DNA of 50,987 nucleotides, taken from positions 1 through 50,987 of the IMG/VR virus record IMGVR_UViG_3300017971_000080. One strand, 5' to 3'. The notes beneath the pieces are model-generated. The model saw only the letters and a list, made by a program, of their open reading frames with translations, made no database searches and had not been told where the DNA came from. A program made the translations under genes and the position numbers. Positions within the stretch are counted from its first letter, which is position 1, and each line of letters starts with the position of its first letter. Source of the DNA: a virus. This document shows, in pieces, positions 38,016-46,803 of the stretch.

Positions 38016-38409
38016 TTGTCCGCAGCAGCAGACTGTCTCAACTACTACGTATGAGTTGGCACAGGTGCCCCCTATGCTTGTAGACTACCACGGCCCAACC
38101 GACTTCACTGGCTACATGCCACGTACTATCTATTATGGGCCGGACATAGGGGCCTTCGAGTGGTGGATGCAGGGCGACTTCAACTTCGATGCCTCAGTAG
38201 ATGCAGCCGACTGGCCCTGGCTGGAATGGTGCTGGCGGTACTCCGGCCCAGGCGTGCCCTGCCCCTCCCGTACCCATACCGGCACAGGCGAGGTCGTGAC
38301 GATCCGCTGCTTACTGGCAGACGAGGACAACGACGGCGACATAGACTTATATGACGTTGCCGCCTGGATGACACGGCAGGGTAACGTCCACCTGCCCCCA
38401 TCTAACTAG
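37972..38409 (+). CDS. Dockerin-like calcium-loop lipoprotein
   Basis: A 145-residue protein. The N-terminus (MKMTLLLLLLIGSSC) is a short lipoprotein signal with a clear lipobox. The mature part has two dockerin-type calcium loops, DFNFDASVDAAD and DEDNDGDIDLYD, each with Asp/Asn at loop positions 1, 3, 5 and 12, separated by a Trp-rich helix and a Cys-GPGVPC linker. Such paired loops with GPGVP linkers are characteristic of Planctomycetota surface proteins. It would be anchored at the host envelope and bind calcium. The ATG at 37972 has TTGGAG nine bases upstream; the gene overlaps the previous one by 44 bases. Confidence 0.7.
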   Translation: MMKMTLLLLLLIGSSCPQQQTVSTTTYELAQVPPMLVDYHGPTDFTGYMPRTIYYGPDIGAFEWWMQGDFNFDASVDAADWPWLEWCWRYSGPGVPCPSRTHTGTGEVVTIRCLLADEDNDGDIDLYDVAAWMTRQGNVHLPPSN

Positions 38410-38422
38410 TAGGAGAATAGAT

Positions 38423-38626
38423 ATGGCAATAAGACAGGTAGAAGCCAAAAACACAGGTTTCGGATTCGTCGTTGAGTATAAGGTTATTCTCGTGCGGTTT
38501 ATGTGTGGAAAGTGCCACGAGTGTTTCTATGTAGAGCGTAAGCCAGAGGGTAAAGCCGTATGTGATGTCGTTTCTTGTCCTTTCGGATGCTCTCAGAAGG
38601 AGGAGAAGGAAGAGAACCCACTCTGA
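38423..38626 (+). CDS. Small zinc-ribbon protein, last rightward gene
   Basis: A 67-residue protein with CGKCHEC and CDVVSCPFGC clusters, a likely zinc ribbon, and a charged tail (SQKEEKEENPL). GTAGGAG precedes the ATG. It is the last plus-strand gene and its end overlaps by 34 bases the end of the large internal protein gene read from the other strand; no separate terminator is visible. Confidence 0.6.
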   Translation: MAIRQVEAKNTGFGFVVEYKVILVRFMCGKCHECFYVERKPEGKAVCDVVSCPFGCSQKEEKEENPL

Positions 38627-41600
38627 CTTCGGCTGGGAGCGAACCCAAACGGAGCTGACGCCTGTGCCTGTCCGCCCTGATACCCAAAGCGTAGGCCCAG
38701 TGTCTCTCCCTGCTGGGCCTGTGATCTCTCCGGCACGAGGCCCTGCCTGGCCTTCCGCTGGTACAGGTACTCCAGGAGGTTTCCAGGCTGCTCCTCCCGC
38801 CAGGGCTCTCGCAGTCGTGGCGTCGGCAGCGTTTGCAGTAGGTAGGGGTCCACTCCCATAAATTCGTCGGCTTCCTCCATCATGGCCATCCCTATCAAGG
38901 AGGACATGACAGGCCGTGCCTCTTGCGGGAGCGTTTCAAGCATCAGCTCGATCCGGGGGACCATGTACCGGCGATGCACAGCTCTCAAGTCGGCTTCCTT
39001 GAACTTCAGGCCGCCCATCCCAGGGTACACCTGCTCGTACTCGTCCTGGACTTGCTGGGCTGCCGCATAGTCGTTCTCGACCAGGGCATCCAGGTATGAT
39101 CTGCGGTACTGCCGAATCCGGTCCCTCTGCGAGATCAGATACCGCTCCAGCTCCTTCTCCATACGGCTGCCAGGATGACCCCCGGCAATCCCCACCGAGT
39201 CGGCGAATAGCTCGAACGGCGACATATACCCACGCAGGGACCCGCTAGGCGTATAGACAGGAATCCGCCCGTCCTCCAGCCGGTTGGAGTAGTCAGCATA
39301 TCCACGCCCAACTAGCTTGGCTACCTCCGGGGCAAACATCTGTGACCCACGGGCCAACGCCAGCCCGCCAGGGAAGAGAAGCGGCAGGGAATACCGCATC
39401 CGGTCAAACTTGCCCGTCAGCACATCCGAAGCAGCCGCCCCGGCTACTGACAGCACGGGCGGTATGAACGGTAAGGGGAAGCCTACTTGCCTCTCATGTG
39501 GGATGGGTAAGGCCCCGAAGAGCAGGCCGTGCGTCAAGTCCTGGTCCAGCAGGGTCTTGCCTGCCTCGTAGGTGATGCCGGACGTGGCCAGCATCCTCCC
39601 CAACGTGCCCCAGTTCCTCCCACCAAGGCCAGCCTGGGCAGCCGATCCCAGCTCCGTAGCCGGCCCAATCGCATACTCCAGCGTCCTAAAGGGGAAGATG
39701 CCGAACTGCTTGAGGGCGGGGCTCCAGCCGGCCATCATGGCAGGGATGTTCGCCGGCCCGCCCAAGAACTGCGTCATCTCCGTAATTCGTCGGGCGAAGA
39801 AGGACACGTCCTGCCCCTTCAGCCCCTCGGCTACGGCTTTGGCTGCTGCCCCTTCGTAGGAGGCCAGCCGCACTGTAGTCTCGGACGCCTGGAAGAGAGC
39901 CATTAGGGCTTCCTTCACCTTCTCGGACTTCCGGCCGATGGGCGTCTGCATCTGGAGGGAGACCTCCCACGCCTGGTTCAGACTCTTGGCAATCGCCTCC
40001 TCCGCTAGTGGGGCCGAGACGAGGCCAGCCTCGGCGAACTCCGGGTACGCCTTGGCCAGGGCGGCGTCGTGCGTCAAGCCAGAGAAGCGGCTCTCGAAAT
40101 ACTTAGGTGCCTTCTCGAACGTCCTCTTCAGTCCCTCGGCCGTCCACTTCGGCCCGATAGCCGGCACCGTCGTCAGGAGCAACTGCATCAGGTTGTACGA
40201 GGCAGAGACCGGATTGCCACCCAGGGCCGACAAGTAGAAGTACCCTGCCGTCCGGCCCGAGATGTTCTTCAGCGAGAGGAGCCCACGATCTTCAGTGAGG
40301 GCGTTGGCCACCCACTGCCGAATGTTCTCCGGCACGAGCTTCGCCCACTTGGCCGGCTCCGCCTTCGTGGCCGCATTGCCGAGGAGCTGTTCCGCCAGCC
40401 TCACCTTGCGGTCAGACCAGCGTAGGGAAGCCATCGCCTGCCTGAACGTCTGCCTCCCCAGGGCTAAGGGGATGTAGGTGTCCCGCATCATGGAGGCACG
40501 GACTGCCCCATCGGCCCCTGATTGTGCCAAGGCGTCCACGGACTTGCGGATGCCTGTCCCGTACCCCTGTAAGGTCCAGCCCCAGGCCCTCGCCAAGCTA
40601 TGTATGTAGGAGGACATCACCGGCATGAACCGTAGGCTGTACTGCCGTAGACTACGATCCCCTGCGACTTTGGTGAACCGCTCCAGCTTGCCAGGCCGGA
40701 GCATGTCCTTCACCAACTCCAAGTCTTTGATCCGTGGCAGCATCCCGCCCTCTCGTGGCAGGACGTGCCCGGTCGAGACCATCGTGGCGGCATTAAGTGC
40801 CTGCTGCCCGAACATCCCCTCCTTGCCGCCGGCCTGTTCGACCAGGCTCATAGTCATCTGCTGGAATTCCTGCTCCGACAGGACAGACTTCAAGGGGAAG
40901 TAGTTTCTGAGCTTCTTGGACTTCTTGGCCATCTGGACGAGCTGCTCGGGCTCCAGGAAGCCAGACGCCGCCAACTGGGCCGCCATTGACTTGGACAGGC
41001 TACCCTTCTGGGCTCCCAACGACCGTGCCTTCGAGGCTGCATCCGTGTCTACCACGCCTTCGTCCAAGGCGGAGGCAAGGCTGGAGGGCTTCTTCTGGCG
41101 GCCGGTCTTTCGCCCAACCTTCTTCAACTGCTTGTCAAGGAGGACCATCCTCTGCTGGAGGGTGCCGAACACCTTGTCATAGATTTCGTCGAGATGACCA
41201 CGAACTTCTGCTACGAGGGTTTCGCCGGCCTTGCTGAACCGGATAGGTTGGAAGATAGCACCCTTCGCCTCCTTCGACACATCCAGCCCTGCCAGCCGTG
41301 CCGACAGAAGTATCTGGTTACGCACATCGAAGGAGAAGCCAGACTCTTCCGCCCGCATGATGGACTGTGCAATCTTATCCGCATGCGTCCGGCGGAAGGT
41401 CTCCACCTCGCGGAGTAGGCCCTTATACGCCTCCGGCAACGTCGTCTTCTTGCCCGAGATGGTAGTGGGTATGCCGTGGAATATCTCGTCGATGGCTCCG
41501 ACACGACGCATGATTGGCCCGACACGTCGGCGAAGCCCTTCTAACCCCTTGGCGTACTGAAGCATCTCCCCAGCACGGGCGATTGGATACCGCAAGGCCA

Positions 41601-41838
41601 GGATAGCCCCGATGAGCACGACCGGGTTCGTAATGGTCCGTAAGGCAAAGTCATACAGGGTATTGCCCTGCCCGACGCCGAACTCGTCCGCTACTGTCCT
41701 ACGTTGTGAGGGTGAGAGTGTCTCCGGTGCAAGTAAGCCCCGTGCGGCCCCACCTGCATCTCCTCTGAGTATGTTGGAGACAAGAAGTGTGGGTCGTTCA
41801 AAGGGAGAGTCAGAGTAATACGTCGGCAGCGTAGACAC
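38593..41838 (-). CDS. Large internal virion / DNA-ejection protein, 1081 residues
   Basis: A 1081-residue protein at the end of the morphogenesis operon, the position and size of internal ejection proteins in podoviruses. Mostly helical, Ala-, Leu- and Arg-rich, with one hydrophobic segment near the N-terminus (about 62-90, ALRTITNPVVLIGAILALRY), a Lys-rich region (about 240-280), and a flexible Ser/Gln/Phe-rich tail (GFAPSRSQSGFSSFSSF). No lytic motif was recognised, but such proteins can hide a lysozyme-like or transglycosylase domain. The GTG start at 41838 follows AAGGAGTAGTAT. Likely built into the capsid and released with the DNA. Confidence 0.6.
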   Translation of the reverse strand: MSTLPTYYSDSPFERPTLLVSNILRGDAGGAARGLLAPETLSPSQRRTVADEFGVGQGNTLYDFALRTITNPVVLIGAILALRYPIARAGEMLQYAKGLEGLRRRVGPIMRRVGAIDEIFHGIPTTISGKKTTLPEAYKGLLREVETFRRTHADKIAQSIMRAEESGFSFDVRNQILLSARLAGLDVSKEAKGAIFQPIRFSKAGETLVAEVRGHLDEIYDKVFGTLQQRMVLLDKQLKKVGRKTGRQKKPSSLASALDEGVVDTDAASKARSLGAQKGSLSKSMAAQLAASGFLEPEQLVQMAKKSKKLRNYFPLKSVLSEQEFQQMTMSLVEQAGGKEGMFGQQALNAATMVSTGHVLPREGGMLPRIKDLELVKDMLRPGKLERFTKVAGDRSLRQYSLRFMPVMSSYIHSLARAWGWTLQGYGTGIRKSVDALAQSGADGAVRASMMRDTYIPLALGRQTFRQAMASLRWSDRKVRLAEQLLGNAATKAEPAKWAKLVPENIRQWVANALTEDRGLLSLKNISGRTAGYFYLSALGGNPVSASYNLMQLLLTTVPAIGPKWTAEGLKRTFEKAPKYFESRFSGLTHDAALAKAYPEFAEAGLVSAPLAEEAIAKSLNQAWEVSLQMQTPIGRKSEKVKEALMALFQASETTVRLASYEGAAAKAVAEGLKGQDVSFFARRITEMTQFLGGPANIPAMMAGWSPALKQFGIFPFRTLEYAIGPATELGSAAQAGLGGRNWGTLGRMLATSGITYEAGKTLLDQDLTHGLLFGALPIPHERQVGFPLPFIPPVLSVAGAAASDVLTGKFDRMRYSLPLLFPGGLALARGSQMFAPEVAKLVGRGYADYSNRLEDGRIPVYTPSGSLRGYMSPFELFADSVGIAGGHPGSRMEKELERYLISQRDRIRQYRRSYLDALVENDYAAAQQVQDEYEQVYPGMGGLKFKEADLRAVHRRYMVPRIELMLETLPQEARPVMSSLIGMAMMEEADEFMGVDPYLLQTLPTPRLREPWREEQPGNLLEYLYQRKARQGLVPERSQAQQGETLGLRFGYQGGQAQASAPFGFAPSRSQSGFSSFSSF

Positions 41839-41848
41839 ATACTACTCC

Positions 41849-43003
41849 TTACATGCCGGCCGTAGCGGCACCAGGTTCAGCCGTGTAGTCCTTCAGGCCA
41901 CTACTCATTAGAGCTTGACGGATTGCGTCTTCGTTGAGGCCGCTTGAGCCGAGAAGCCCGGCGTCGGCCAGTGAGCTAATGATGGCCGAGACAATACTTG
42001 CCGTATCATCTGTCTCTCCAGTAGTAGCTCCCTCAGACAAGTCAAAGAGGTTTTGCTCCTCCTTCCAGGTCTGGGCCGCCCTCTCCAACTCATTCGTAGT
42101 GACCTGGACGAACTCCCAAGGGTTAGCCCCGGCCGCCTGTGCGACGGCCCACTGGTTCGCAATCCACCCCTCTACTCCACCGTAGATGTCGGCTGCCGTG
42201 CCTTGTCCTTGGTACAGGATGTCCCGCACGAAGTCTTCCTGGGACATGCCAAGGTTGTTCTGATACCAATTCGTGACGGTCTGTAACCGCCCGCCAGGAG
42301 TATGGGCCGCATCCTGCACTCCCCCGAAGTAGAAGTCGGCGGGCTGGTAGATGTCCTGGCCGATGATCTTGTTCGCCGCCGCCATAGCCTCCGCCGAAGG
42401 GCCAGTGAAGATGTCCGGCACGGGACTACCCACTGCTCCTCCTGATGATTGGTACAGGAGCATCCCGTATACTTCATTGGCCAAGTCCGGCTCCAAGGCC
42501 GAGAGGTAGTTCATCGTTCTAGTATCTAGCCCGAGGGCCTCATCCAGATGAACACCTTGAAGTGACGTATCGTAGCCTTGTGCCAGGAGAGCCTCCTCCA
42601 GGGCGGTACGGTCCTGCTGCCACCTCGTCGCGAGATCACCAAGGAGTTTCCCCTGGTCGAGAGAAAGACCGGCTGCACCTAGAGTTTGTGCTGCCTGTGC
42701 TTCTGGCGAGAGAGCCGGACTTGTACCGCCGAAGAGGTCCTCCGGCTTCATCTGAGACATGCCGCGATGGCGGGCTAGTTGGCTCGGCGTAAGCCCGCTA
42801 AGGTCAATCGGCTGCGGAGGTAGCAGTGAAGTCTGGCTCCGGCCTGGCAGCACTCGTACTGTCCTTCCACCACTTGTCGAAGTCGTAGCCGCCGAGGTGG
42901 GTGTAGTTTGTGCCGACCCACGCGGTATAAGCGTAGGGGCAGCGTTCTCATCGGTCAGCCTGAACTGGCTCCCCCATTTACGACTGAGTGGACTCCAAGC
43001 CAT
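41849..43003 (-). CDS. Putative internal virion protein, 384 residues
   Basis: Not recognised. A Thr/Ser/Pro-rich N-terminal region (about 25-75) precedes a helical body (ALEEALLAQGYDTSLQGVHL; NKIIGQDIYQPADFYFGGVQ) and an acidic/helical C-terminus. No enzyme motif. Flanked by two other operon proteins of internal-protein character. TAGGAG precedes the ATG. Confidence 0.5.
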   Translation of the reverse strand: MAWSPLSRKWGSQFRLTDENAAPTLIPRGSAQTTPTSAATTSTSGGRTVRVLPGRSQTSLLPPQPIDLSGLTPSQLARHRGMSQMKPEDLFGGTSPALSPEAQAAQTLGAAGLSLDQGKLLGDLATRWQQDRTALEEALLAQGYDTSLQGVHLDEALGLDTRTMNYLSALEPDLANEVYGMLLYQSSGGAVGSPVPDIFTGPSAEAMAAANKIIGQDIYQPADFYFGGVQDAAHTPGGRLQTVTNWYQNNLGMSQEDFVRDILYQGQGTAADIYGGVEGWIANQWAVAQAAGANPWEFVQVTTNELERAAQTWKEEQNLFDLSEGATTGETDDTASIVSAIISSLADAGLLGSSGLNEDAIRQALMSSGLKDYTAEPGAATAGM

Positions 43004-43005
43004 GA

Positions 43006-44241
43006 CTACGCTCCTAGCAGTTGCTCAATCAGCTCAGGTGGGAGCTGTGACAAATCTGGCTGGCCTGCCGCTTGCTCTCCGCCTACGCCACCCTGTCCGA
43101 GCATGATTGCACCTTCGGGCAAGGACGACCTGGGCAAGTCCCTATACTGTGAGGCTAGGTGTGCCAACACACCAGGATCGGACTGGGCGACCCTCCGTGC
43201 CCGCTGTAGCAGGGCCTCCTCGATCTCTGCCTCGCGGACCATCTGACTCGAAGATGGGAGGAGTGAGGCCAGGCGTTCAGCCAAGCGTTCGTTCTCCTGC
43301 TGGCGAGCAAGACCACGCTCTCGTGCTTCGAGGCCGGTCTTGACGACGCCGCCTACTGCTTCCCCGGCGGCAAAGCCAGCAACGCCAGGAAGCCAGGGGT
43401 GTTTCCGCATCATGGCGGCCGTGCCGGCAATAGGCTCCTTCAGCACACGCCCCAACGTAGCAGGTTTAACCTTACCGGCGGCCTTCTGTACTCCGGCTGG
43501 AATCTTGGACTTCAGGGAAGCCACATCGCGGCCGACCGCTTTCGTCAAACGCTTGAAGGCGGGGTCCAACTTCTCCAGGTCTTTAGGCGTTGCGGCTCCC
43601 GTATACGCTTGGAAGACCGTCATTGCACCCAATCGTGCTGCCTTCGCCGCCCGTGCTGGTGTAGCGGGCAGGCTGGTCGTGATCTCCTGGATAGCACGCT
43701 GTAGCGGTTTCCCTGCTGCCGGCCCGACCAAATCTCCGGCTCCCTTGGGCAGGTTCAGCCGTTGGGCCATCCTGGTGAAGATGGCCTGAGCCTTCTCCGG
43801 GTTCTTGGAAGCCAGGGCTTTCGTGAAGGCTTGCAGGTCTCGCTCGACTGTGGCGGCTTTTAGCCCGCCCGCACGCCCTGCTGTAGCCCGTGCTGCCTTG
43901 GCCTCGGCGGCAGTCATCTCCGACTCTAAGGTCTGTCCGAGGCCGGCGGCAATACCTTTGGTCGCACCAGGAATCTTCTCCGAGATAACCTTGCGAAGGG
44001 CTTTGCCTAACTGTGACTCGTCCAGACGGATAAGGCCCGTCTTGAACTTCTGCAAAGCCTTCTGGATGTATGGAAATGCCTTCTCCGGCACGTTCAACTG
44101 AGCGTCAGTCAGGAGAGCACGTATCGTCTGTTTAGACGGATTCTGGTAGAACGCCAAGAGGCTGTTCTTCAGGCCGGAAGCGATAGTCGCCCCAGGATAG
44201 AACGGCTTGGTCGGATCGACGGGAAGTGGTTGGTCTGCCAT
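43006..44241 (-). CDS. Putative internal virion protein, 411 residues
   Basis: Not recognised. An Ala/Lys/Leu-rich helical protein with a hydrophobic patch (about 290-315, HPWLPGVAGFAAGEAVGGVV) and a charged coiled coil after it. Composition resembles podoviral internal/ejection proteins. The ATG at 44241 is chosen (GCGGAG eight bases upstream) over an in-frame ATG at 44271 that overlaps the neighbour. Confidence 0.5.
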   Translation of the reverse strand: MADQPLPVDPTKPFYPGATIASGLKNSLLAFYQNPSKQTIRALLTDAQLNVPEKAFPYIQKALQKFKTGLIRLDESQLGKALRKVISEKIPGATKGIAAGLGQTLESEMTAAEAKAARATAGRAGGLKAATVERDLQAFTKALASKNPEKAQAIFTRMAQRLNLPKGAGDLVGPAAGKPLQRAIQEITTSLPATPARAAKAARLGAMTVFQAYTGAATPKDLEKLDPAFKRLTKAVGRDVASLKSKIPAGVQKAAGKVKPATLGRVLKEPIAGTAAMMRKHPWLPGVAGFAAGEAVGGVVKTGLEARERGLARQQENERLAERLASLLPSSSQMVREAEIEEALLQRARRVAQSDPGVLAHLASQYRDLPRSSLPEGAIMLGQGGVGGEQAAGQPDLSQLPPELIEQLLGA

Positions 44242-44242
44242 T

Positions 44243-44710
44243 CTACAATCTCCGCACGACAGGGACTCCACGAGAGCCGAACCACTCGTTCACAGCAGGG
44301 TCCTTCTGGGCAGGCACTCCATTGAGGTAGTCACTCGGCATCAGCTTATGGCCGGAGACCGCCGACATCATCTTGTCGAGGCCGATGCCCCGACGGCGGG
44401 CCTCTTCGGCCAAGGGTGAGAGGTAGCCTGTCTCGCGTGAGCGTAAGCCCATCTGTGCCAGTTGCATCTCACCCTCGCGGAGTAAGCGGTCGGCACCCTC
44501 TTCCGTAGTCTGGCGGAAGGTCTCGTTCGCCGCCAACGCCGACCTGGCCTGCTTCCGCTGAAGTATCTCTGCCTGCTGGGCTCTAGCAAGCAAATCCTCA
44601 GCGGTCAAGTTGCCGGCGTAGTGTTCTTCGATAGCCCTGATGGCCCAAGGGATTCCCTGCGATGCCAAGGACCAGAGTAACGCAATTCCTGCCCAGCCTG
44701 CGAATCCCAT
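44243..44710 (-). CDS. Putative internal or membrane-interacting virion protein, 155 residues
   Basis: Not recognised. The N-terminus (GFAGWAGIALLWSLASQGIP) is hydrophobic enough for a membrane helix, followed by an amphipathic helical region (LLARAQQAEILQRKQARSAL) and a basic C-terminus. It could help DNA pass the host envelope. AAAAGGAAG sits before the ATG and is encoded by the Lys tail of the upstream gene. Confidence 0.5.
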   Translation of the reverse strand: MGFAGWAGIALLWSLASQGIPWAIRAIEEHYAGNLTAEDLLARAQQAEILQRKQARSALAANETFRQTTEEGADRLLREGEMQLAQMGLRSRETGYLSPLAEEARRRGIGLDKMMSAVSGHKLMPSDYLNGVPAQKDPAVNEWFGSRGVPVVRRL

Positions 44711-44713
44711 CGT

Positions 44714-46771
44714 CTACTTCCTTTTCTTCTTCTTCCTCTCGTCGGGTCGGATGTAGTATTCCTGGTAGGCAGTGTACGGGCCGCCAGCATCCTCGAAGTT
44801 GAAACCAGACTCCTCTTCCCCTGCCCCGCCTATAGTAAGTAGGTTATCTTCTCGTTCGCCCATCATCCTGTAGAACGCCTCGTTGGCTTCTTGTTCTAAT
44901 GGTGTAGGGCCTGGAGCCACCAAGAACCCCGGCTCGGCAAGAGGAGGTAATTCAATCCCGCTCGCAGTAGTCGTAGGAGCAAACGCCGGCCGCCCAAACG
45001 GCCCGAGGTCGAAGTCAAGCTGCGGCGACAACTCCTTCACCATGTTTCGGCGGGCTTCGGCATACGCATCGTCGAAGAGTGATGGCCCAAGGATACGTAG
45101 CAACACGTCCTCCGGCCCGGCCCCGACTGAGCCTTTCGCCAATGCTTCCTCGACGGCGGCCTCCACGTTCTCAGGGGCCAAGAGCGAGACGATGTTCCTC
45201 GTCGCCTCCTCGGCCAGGACTGGAGCCGTCCTGGACGTGATAGCGGACAAGGTGGCAAGTATCTCCATCATCTTGTCGGCGTTACGAACGGCAGTACCGG
45301 AGGACATCATCTGGCGAATCTTGGCATCTGAAGGTGCGCCCAGGCCAGCATCGCGGAAGTCCTGGCGTAGGGCCTCGAATGCCGCCTCGGTCGGCATCAC
45401 ATCCGAGATTGCCGCACGCTCTTCCTCGGTCATCTCCTTGCCCCGAGGGTGCTCTTCCCTCTTGCCGCCGGCACGCCAGTAGTCCAGACGCGACGGTAAC
45501 TCTTGCGTCAGAGACTCTAAGGCCCCGTTGAGGTTGTTCATCCCGATGTAGTGTGAGAGCGTAACAGGATTCGCCTGCGGGTCTTTCACATAGGAGATGA
45601 GGTTGTTAAGGCTCTGCTCCATCTCGCTGCCGTAGATTTCGCCCATGACTCGTCCGAGTGCGGCCACGGCATCTTCGGTGTCGGCATACTCACCCATCAA
45701 GATGAATCGGCCAAGCCCGTCCGCCGCTCGCTGGTGAAACAGCCCCTTAGTGTAGATTTTGGATGCCGACTGGAGGATGTCTTGCGTCCGTACCAGCTCC
45801 GCCCGAATCTTGGACGTAACGACTGCCGTATCGTGGATGGCCAGGCCAGAGTCGGAGGCGTGCTGTGCTCCAGCTACGATGGCATCAGCCAGCGTTGCCT
45901 GTGTAGTAAGCCTGAAGTCCTGGGCACTATCGAACACAGGCTTACCTTCAGCGTCTCGTAGGGGCTCGCCCTTCGGCGTGTTCAGCACGTCCTCGGTTGA
46001 GACGCCAAGCTCCGCTGCTACTACGCCTGCTTGAGCTTTGAGTATGTCTTGCCCGTAGGTGGACATCTTCTCCGAGAGGGCCTGCATGTTCCTAGCTGTA
46101 AGAGTCAGAGTATTCATGTAGGCTGCCACTTGTTCGCGGTTGCCCTCCGCCGATGCAGCCTGCAAGCCAGTCATTAAGCCGGACATAGGGCCGGCGACTA
46201 CTTCTCCGCCAGGTCCGACTTCCGTACCTCCGCCAAAGATGAGCTTCAAGCTGTTATTGTACTCATTCCGGTACATATTGTAGCCCGTCTGGGCACGCAG
46301 GACGTTATCTTTTGCGGCAGCGATCCGGTGCTGCTGGGCCAGCTCAGCCTTCTCTGCTACGAACTGCTCTTCAGCGAGGTTGGCCCTCTTCATCGCTGGG
46401 GCAGTCTGGAGTTCTGCTACGTCCAGGGCTGTCTCACGCTGGGACTGGAGCTGCTCCCGCTTGAAGTCGATGTCTTCCTGCCGCTCACGCTTGCGAGTAC
46501 GTTCCCTAATGCCTTCCGTGATGCCTCGCCCAAGTGCGTCAAACCCAGACTGGACGAGGTTGATCTGGGCCATAGCGTTGGTCTGCCGAGCCTGTGCTTC
46601 GACAGCGCGGGCTTGGGCGGCCTGCTGCTGTTGCTGCTGGAGGGCATTCTGGAAGAGGGCCTGGATGTTCATGCCTACGCTGGCACCGCCCCCGCCTCCA
46701 CCTACGCCGGGCACTTGAGGCGGAGCAGCCGTCGGAATCTGAATCATGGATGGATTGGGTTGCGTTGCCAC
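44714..46771 (-). CDS. Putative internal virion protein with polyglutamine helix, 685 residues
   Basis: Not recognised by family. Residues 1-35 are Pro/Gly-rich; 36-150 is a long helix with a run of glutamines (FQNALQQQQQQAAQARAVEA) and heptad-like charges, likely a coiled coil; the rest is helical with several short hydrophobic stretches; the C-terminus is a Lys/Arg tail (DERKKKKRK). Typical of ejection or internal scaffold-type proteins of short-tailed phages. Starts with GTG at 46771. Confidence 0.5.
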   Translation of the reverse strand: MATQPNPSMIQIPTAAPPQVPGVGGGGGGASVGMNIQALFQNALQQQQQQAAQARAVEAQARQTNAMAQINLVQSGFDALGRGITEGIRERTRKRERQEDIDFKREQLQSQRETALDVAELQTAPAMKRANLAEEQFVAEKAELAQQHRIAAAKDNVLRAQTGYNMYRNEYNNSLKLIFGGGTEVGPGGEVVAGPMSGLMTGLQAASAEGNREQVAAYMNTLTLTARNMQALSEKMSTYGQDILKAQAGVVAAELGVSTEDVLNTPKGEPLRDAEGKPVFDSAQDFRLTTQATLADAIVAGAQHASDSGLAIHDTAVVTSKIRAELVRTQDILQSASKIYTKGLFHQRAADGLGRFILMGEYADTEDAVAALGRVMGEIYGSEMEQSLNNLISYVKDPQANPVTLSHYIGMNNLNGALESLTQELPSRLDYWRAGGKREEHPRGKEMTEEERAAISDVMPTEAAFEALRQDFRDAGLGAPSDAKIRQMMSSGTAVRNADKMMEILATLSAITSRTAPVLAEEATRNIVSLLAPENVEAAVEEALAKGSVGAGPEDVLLRILGPSLFDDAYAEARRNMVKELSPQLDFDLGPFGRPAFAPTTTASGIELPPLAEPGFLVAPGPTPLEQEANEAFYRMMGEREDNLLTIGGAGEEESGFNFEDAGGPYTAYQEYYIRPDERKKKKRK

Positions 46772-46803
46772 TTCTTCTATCCTATTCCACGGAAGAGGCC
46801 AGA

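Noticed and set aside
38593-38626. Expected bidirectional terminator between converging gene ends
   Set aside because: The genes overlap and no convincing inverted repeat with a T-run was seen.
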